From positions 4,340,001-4,404,000 of the forward strand of contig NZ_CP070499.1 of assembly GCF_016925615.1 (NCBI RefSeq): a stretch of DNA of 64,000 bases. The letters are read 5' to 3'. Source of the stretch: Natronosporangium hydrolyticum (GTDB lineage: Bacteria > Actinomycetota > Actinomycetes > Mycobacteriales > Micromonosporaceae). Position numbers and translations under genes: made by a program. This document shows positions 60,050 through 64,000 of this stretch, one piece after another. The notes under the pieces are model-generated. The model was not told the origin of the DNA, ran no database searches, and saw only the letters and a list, made by a program, of their open reading frames with translations. Numbering within the stretch: the stretch's first letter is position 1; the number at the start of each line of letters is the position of its first letter.

Positions 60050-60403
60050 CTACGCGGGTTGCCGAGTCCGGGAAGAGCCTTCGCTTGGGGCGTGCTGCTC
60101 GCCAGCAGCCAGGGCTTGCTCAAGAAGCCCACAGAGAATCGCCGTTGGGGGCGTCGATGATCCGAGCGGCACGAACGCTTCAACCACCAGCAACTGGTGC
60201 TTCTGAAAGAATGCACAGACCCTGACATCACCTCCTTTAACCTCAAAATCTCCCAGGCCCGCCTCACCAATCAGAAACCGCACGTGAATCCGAAGTCCGA
60301 ACCCTCGCTCCTTACGAAGACCGTCGCGGACCCGCTCATAGGCCGGAAGCCACACGTCCGTGAAGTCGCCGTGGATGATCGCCCCTACGGATAAGTCTGA
60401 CAC
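60050..60403 (-). CDS. Hypothetical protein next to IS66 element
   Basis: 117 residues when started at the GTG at 60403 (GGAAAGA upstream). The frame stays open further upstream (NAYDISYLGDLE) into the border of the transposase unit, so the true start, or an interruption by the insertion, cannot be excluded. The sequence (DVWLPAYERVRDGLRKERG; VRFLIGEAGLGDFEVKGGDVRV) looks like a real alpha/beta protein but matches no family I know. It contains a TTA codon. Confidence 0.5.
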   Translation of the reverse strand: MSDLSVGAIIHGDFTDVWLPAYERVRDGLRKERGFGLRIHVRFLIGEAGLGDFEVKGGDVRVCAFFQKHQLLVVEAFVPLGSSTPPTAILCGLLEQALAAGEQHAPSEGSSRTRQPA

Positions 60404-60515
60404 TCTTTCCAGGTCGCCCAGATAGCTAATATCGTAAGCATTCAGCCGTGGCGCGGAGGGTAGCGGTGGTCGCGGGCTGAGTGAGCCCAGGGCTGTCGAG
60501 CGGGCTGTCTGTCTG

Positions 60516-61991
60516 GTGTGGTTCGATCTTGTGGTGGCCGAGCTGGAGGAGCTGTCTCGTGAGGACCTGATCGTGCTGGTCCGGGCACAGAGCGAGCGGA
60601 TCGCTGGGCTGGAGGAAGCGAACAAGGAGCTGGCGGCGAAGCTGGCCCGGTTGGAGCACCTGCTGTCGCGGAACTCGGGTAACTCGTCCGTGCCGCCGTC
60701 GCGCGATGACGATCCGGGCCGCAGCGCGCCGAAGCCGAAGCGGTCCGGTGGTAGGGGTTCGAAGCCGCGGGGCAAGCAGCCGGGGGCGCCTGGGGCGAAC
60801 CTGGCCTGGCGGCAGGACCCCGACGATCGGGTCGACCGGTTCCCGCAAGGCCGCTGCGAGTGCGGCACGGAGCTGGCCCAGGGTCGGGATCTGGGGATCG
60901 TCGACCAGTACCAGCAGCACGAGATCCCGCCGGTGGCGGTGAAGGTCACCCAGTATGACCAGCATGCGGTGGCCTGCGGCTGCGGGCAGGTGCACACCGC
61001 CGCCCGGCCCGAGGGTGCCCGCAGCGGGCCGGTCGGCTATGGGCCGAACCTGCAGGCGCTGGCGGTCTACCTGCTGGCGGTGCAGTTCCTGCCGGTCGGG
61101 CGGGTGCTCGGATTGCTGGAGTCGCTGACCGGCACCGCACCCTCGGCTGGGTTCGTGCACGGCATGCTGGCCCGCGCCGCCGGGCTGCTGGATGTGGTGG
61201 ACAAGCGGATCCGGGCGCTGCTCACCCTGGCGCACGTCGTGGCCGCTGATGAGACCCCGCTGCGGGTCGGCCCGGCCGGGTCCAAGAAGTACCTGCTGGT
61301 GGCCTGCACCGAGCTGTACACCCACTACCTGCTCGGCGGGCGGGACCTGGACACCTTCAAAGCGTTGGCCATCGCCGACCTGGCCGCCGGGTCGGTGATC
61401 GTGCACGACCGTTACCAGAACTACGACGCCGCGCCGTACGCGCACCTGCTGCACCAGCTCTGTACCGCTCACCTCGTTCGTGATCTCGAGACGGCGGTCG
61501 AGCTGTACCCCGACGAGCACTGGCCGACCCAGATCCGCGACGCGCTACGCGGCCTGATCCACGAGGCGAACACCGCCCGCGCCGCCGGCGCCGACCAGAT
61601 CGACCCCACGGTCAAAGACGAGCTGGTACGACGGTTCCGCCACGGGGTGCTGGTCGGGCTGAAGACCACCGCAAGCCACGGCGACCGGCCCGGCGAACGC
61701 AAGACCCGACTGCTGCTGGAAGAGCTCCACGACCGGCCCGACGACGTGCTGCGCTTCACCACCGACCTGCGCGTGCCGGCCACCTCGAACCAGGCCGAGC
61801 GGGACCTACGACCCTCCAAGATCCAGCAGAACATCTCCGGCCGACTCACCAGCGAAGACCGCACCCGCGACCGGTTCCAGATCCTCGGCTACCTGTCCAC
61901 CGCGACCAAACACGGACTCAACCAGATAACCGTCCTACGCCAGGCAATCCTCGGCCGACCCTGGATGCCAGAGTTACCCGCAACCGTCTGA
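60516..61991 (+). mobile_element. IS66 family transposase
   Basis: 491 residues. An N-terminal leucine-zipper-like region (LEELSREDLIVLVRAQSERIAGLEEANKELAAKL), the RNSGNSSVPPSRDD motif and a CxCG zinc-binding region (RCECGTEL, ACGCGQVH) precede the DDE domain: AADETPL, VHDRYQNYD and NQAERDLRPSKIQQNISG carry the catalytic residues. No TnpA/TnpB accessory genes are present, as in the single-gene type, and I found no convincing terminal repeats; GTAAGC occurs at 60435 without a partner. The gene appears intact. Confidence 0.93.
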
Positions 61992-62082
61992 GGTCCACAC
62001 CCCACACCAGCCGCCGGCAGCATCACCGGGCGGCCACCGCACGCTGCGCCTCAAGCGCACTGCGACCCACCCCCTCGGGCGA

Positions 62083-62391
62083 TCACGTCGATGCGGCCGC
62101 CAGCGCGGCCTCGTTGATACGCCAGCTTTCGTACCGACCCTGCTCGTCGGGCAAGACCTCTAGCAAACCCGCCCGCTTCAGCCGCCCAGCGGCCTGCTCG
62201 ATCACGTCTCGCGGCAGCGATGTCTTCTCCTCCAAACCAAACGGCGTGACATAAGAAGTCCCCGATGGCGGGTGCCCTAACTCGTCCCGCAGCCGCGCCC
62301 CTGACGTAGCGGCGGCGATCGCACCGAACACCAGCAACGCTTCCGGCTGCGCCAACGCGGCGATCATCACACGGGCGTCCTCGATGGCCAT
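62083..62391 (-). CDS. Small winged-helix-like protein
   Basis: 102 residues from the ATG at 62391 (GTG at 62397 also possible). The order ALAQPEALLVFGAIAA, YVTPFGLEEKTSLPRDVIEQAAGRLKRAGLLEVLPDEQGRYESWRI is that of an HTH of the ArsR/DUF2087 type with a wing. It may regulate a neighbour or be a leftover of the island. Lies 91 bp from the IS66 gene. Confidence 0.7.
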   Translation of the reverse strand: MAIEDARVMIAALAQPEALLVFGAIAAATSGARLRDELGHPPSGTSYVTPFGLEEKTSLPRDVIEQAAGRLKRAGLLEVLPDEQGRYESWRINEAALAAAST

Positions 62392-62467
62392 GCCCACACA
62401 GTAACCGTCACCACCGGGTCAGCAAGATCCACCACACGACGCCGGCTTCGACAGGGCGGCTGAATGT

Positions 62468-62917
62468 TTACCTAATATCCTGTGTGAACGGCGGCTTATG
62501 CCGAAAAGGGCGGAGGGCCGACCGGATAAGGAGCACGACGCCGACCAACGCTAATGGTAAGGGGAGTTGCGTCCGCCACCCTTCACTAGCGAATCCTTCA
62601 GCCAGTGCCACTTTGTCGGGGTCAGCGGGCTCTATGTAGGCAGTAACACGATCGCCTAAATCATACACGCTAACATCGCCAAACAATTTCCTGAGAGTCA
62701 CCTCTCGCGCGACGCCGGAGTAAGTGTAACTGATCGTCACACTTTTAAAGCCTCTTTTACTGTTCACCTCGACAACTTCTGCAGCAAGGGCAACACCCAT
62801 GGTTTGCCTGTCCCCTACCCTATTCACCATCACAAGGTGGGTCGCAACTCCCGCGCCGATCAAAGCCGCGCCCACCAAAAGGGGCAAGGCAACATGCTTC
62901 CAAAACCATCCGACCAT
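62468..62917 (-). CDS. DUF3592-like membrane protein, short
   Basis: 149 residues from the ATG at 62917 (TAGGTG upstream). An N-terminal helix, a beta-rich middle (AAEVVEVNSKRGFKSVTISYTYSGVAREV; VYDLGDRVTAYIEPADPDKVAL) and a second helix near 120-137. The same fold as the protein at 54956, but without the extra helices. Function unknown. Confidence 0.72.
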   Translation of the reverse strand: MVGWFWKHVALPLLVGAALIGAGVATHLVMVNRVGDRQTMGVALAAEVVEVNSKRGFKSVTISYTYSGVAREVTLRKLFGDVSVYDLGDRVTAYIEPADPDKVALAEGFASEGWRTQLPLPLALVGVVLLIRSALRPFRHKPPFTQDIR

Positions 62918-62981
62918 GGGACACCTAGCTACGTTGATATTGGTGAAACTGTTTCATAGAATTTCGGACAATCTACCAGCC

Positions 62982-63396
62982 CTACCAAAAGAGCGGTAGT
63001 TGCCGATATCTAGTGCGGGCCTCGCGCCGCTGGCATCTCTCAGCTGACCGGTCGAAGAGTGCGGGCACCACGACCGTGAGCCAGACAACTGGTAGCGGCA
63101 GCCTACGACGGCCGATCTGCCGCAGCACCGATCCGACCGCCGGGCGGTCGGCGCCGGTCGCTTTCAAGATTGCGACCAGGTCGGCGTCGAACGCCGTCGC
63201 CCGGTCGGTCGAGCGAGGCCGGGCGACGGGACGCTCCGCAGCGTCGAGTACAGCGTCGAGTTGCGAGTCGCGGCCGCGCCAGGGCCGCCACGGCTGGACG
63301 TTGAGCAGCAGCCGTGCCGCGTCATCGGCGTCGATGCGCGCAGCGGCGGTCTCCCACAGGTCGTCCCACCACCCGACGGGTAAAGGATAAGAGCCT
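62982..63396 (-). pseudogene. Possible 5'-truncated gene remnant
   Basis: One open minus-strand frame reads WWDDLWETAAARIDADDAARLLL, WRPWRGRDSQLDAVLDAAE, FDADLVAILKATGADRPAVG and LPLPVVWLTVVVPALF to a TAG at 62982. The composition is protein-like and GC-rich, unlike its neighbours, yet no start codon precedes the first part; the upstream end runs into the neighbouring gene. I cannot name a family. Treat as a fragment. Confidence 0.4.
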
Positions 63397-63808
63397 ACTC
63401 TCGGTAGAGCCGCTTAAGCTTAAGACCACCGGGTTTGCCGCGATCGTGTGGCGCCACCATAAGAGATGGCTTATTGAAGAAAATAATCAGTGGCGCAAGA
63501 ACAATTGTGACAAAGCAACCGGCGAAGAAAAGGATGAACAACGACCAGAGGAGCACCTCGGTGCCGCCGGAAGCAGTTTCGGGCGAACCGGATATGGCGA
63601 AACCCAACGTCGATACGGCGATGAGCGTGCACGTGACGGCAACAACCAATGGGGTCCGCATAAAGGACTCGCTGAGCCAGCGGCTTTGGAAGACTAGCCG
63701 AAATGTCTCGCGCTGTTGGAAGAACTTGTCAGACTGCCGCCAATACTGCCGAACCATGTACCACCCAGTCGCCGCCGCAACTGTAAAGAATATCGCCACC
63801 AGCCACAT
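63395..63808 (-). CDS. Hypothetical three-helix membrane protein
   Basis: 137 residues from the ATG at 63808 with GGAGAGGG upstream. Membrane segments at about 2-20, 52-75 and 85-110; a basic cytoplasmic-looking loop SDKFFQQRETFRLVFQSRWLSE lies between the first two, and the tail is Lys/Arg-rich. No family is recognised. The AT-rich codon use matches the island. From 63809 to the window end (192 bp) I see no gene. Confidence 0.65.
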   Translation of the reverse strand: MWLVAIFFTVAAATGWYMVRQYWRQSDKFFQQRETFRLVFQSRWLSESFMRTPLVVAVTCTLIAVSTLGFAISGSPETASGGTEVLLWSLFILFFAGCFVTIVLAPLIIFFNKPSLMVAPHDRGKPGGLKLKRLYRE

Positions 63809-64000
63809 CAGCAGACACCCTCTCCGACTGTACTCAGCTTACCAACCCGCCGACCCAACCCCCAGCGTGTTAACTCCGCACCCCAGCCATCTATGAGCCC
63901 TCCGGCCACGGCCAACCCAGCTACCAAGAGCAGCACGCCCTGGCGCAGCTGGACCACACCTGAGCGACGCTGCGAGTACGCTACCAATTGCCGGCCCTCC

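Noticed and set aside
60435-60460. IS66 left end starting GTAAGC
   Set aside because: No matching CGCTTAC end or target duplication was found downstream of 61991, so the element limits remain unknown.

Overview
The window is high-GC DNA with frequent GTG and TTG starts, WhiB, HrdB-like sigma, Smr, EI24, MSMEG_6728-type and PmoA-type genes. This points to an actinomycete, most likely Micromonosporaceae; the family is an inference from gene content. Many exported proteins are rich in Asp/Glu, which would suit a salty or alkaline habitat, but that is only a hint.

Layout. 1-3 kb: LivF fragment divergent from an APH-like kinase and acyl-CoA dehydrogenase pair, with a TetR-type palindrome between them. 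3-6 kb: group-2 sigma factor, SDR, MHYT membrane sensor. 6-10 kb (minus): a CUT1 sugar transporter operon (binding protein, two permeases, no ATPase) ending in a WhiB gene. 10-11 kb: HemD-like protein fused to a winged helix. 11.4-14.6 kb: a second CUT1 operon. 14.7-24 kb: a xylose/xyloside region, with lacI-xylA-xylB leftward and GH3, Gfo/Idh, PmoA-like and cupin genes rightward. 24.2-27.6 kb: a four-gene overlapping operon with a BpsA-like aminopropyltransferase, a GNAT, an FkbH-like HAD-IIIC protein and an acyl-carrier-protein/AdoMet-decarboxylase fusion. This is my best candidate for an undescribed pathway. 27.6-42.6 kb: mostly housekeeping genes (S10 peptidase, Smr, hydrolase, malic enzyme, YaaA, tRNA-Lys, L,D-transpeptidase, amidohydrolase, ExoIII, EI24, nucleotidyltransferase, metallophosphoesterase).

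42.7-54.7 kb: two almost identical DoxX genes in opposite orientation, forming 508-bp inverted repeats around about 10.8 kb. That segment holds remnants of an iron-siderophore permease, a P450 and an asparagine synthetase, then a TetR-controlled ABC exporter with small unknown genes and an FtsX-like permease, and a very large secreted subtilase. Both DoxX promoters carry a DosR/DevR-like palindrome. 54.9-64 kb: an accessory tract, less GC-rich to the eye, with two DUF3592-like proteins, lipoproteins, a CPBP protease, a methyltransferase, an IS66-type transposase and gene fragments.

Two recurring patterns stand out. Long, near-perfect inverted repeats, several anchored by GATCATG, sit at convergent gene ends (2.95, 14.63, 27.59, 44.80 kb). 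Several genes in the exporter and accessory tracts have a TANNNT box exactly 6 nt before the start codon, which predicts leaderless mRNAs.
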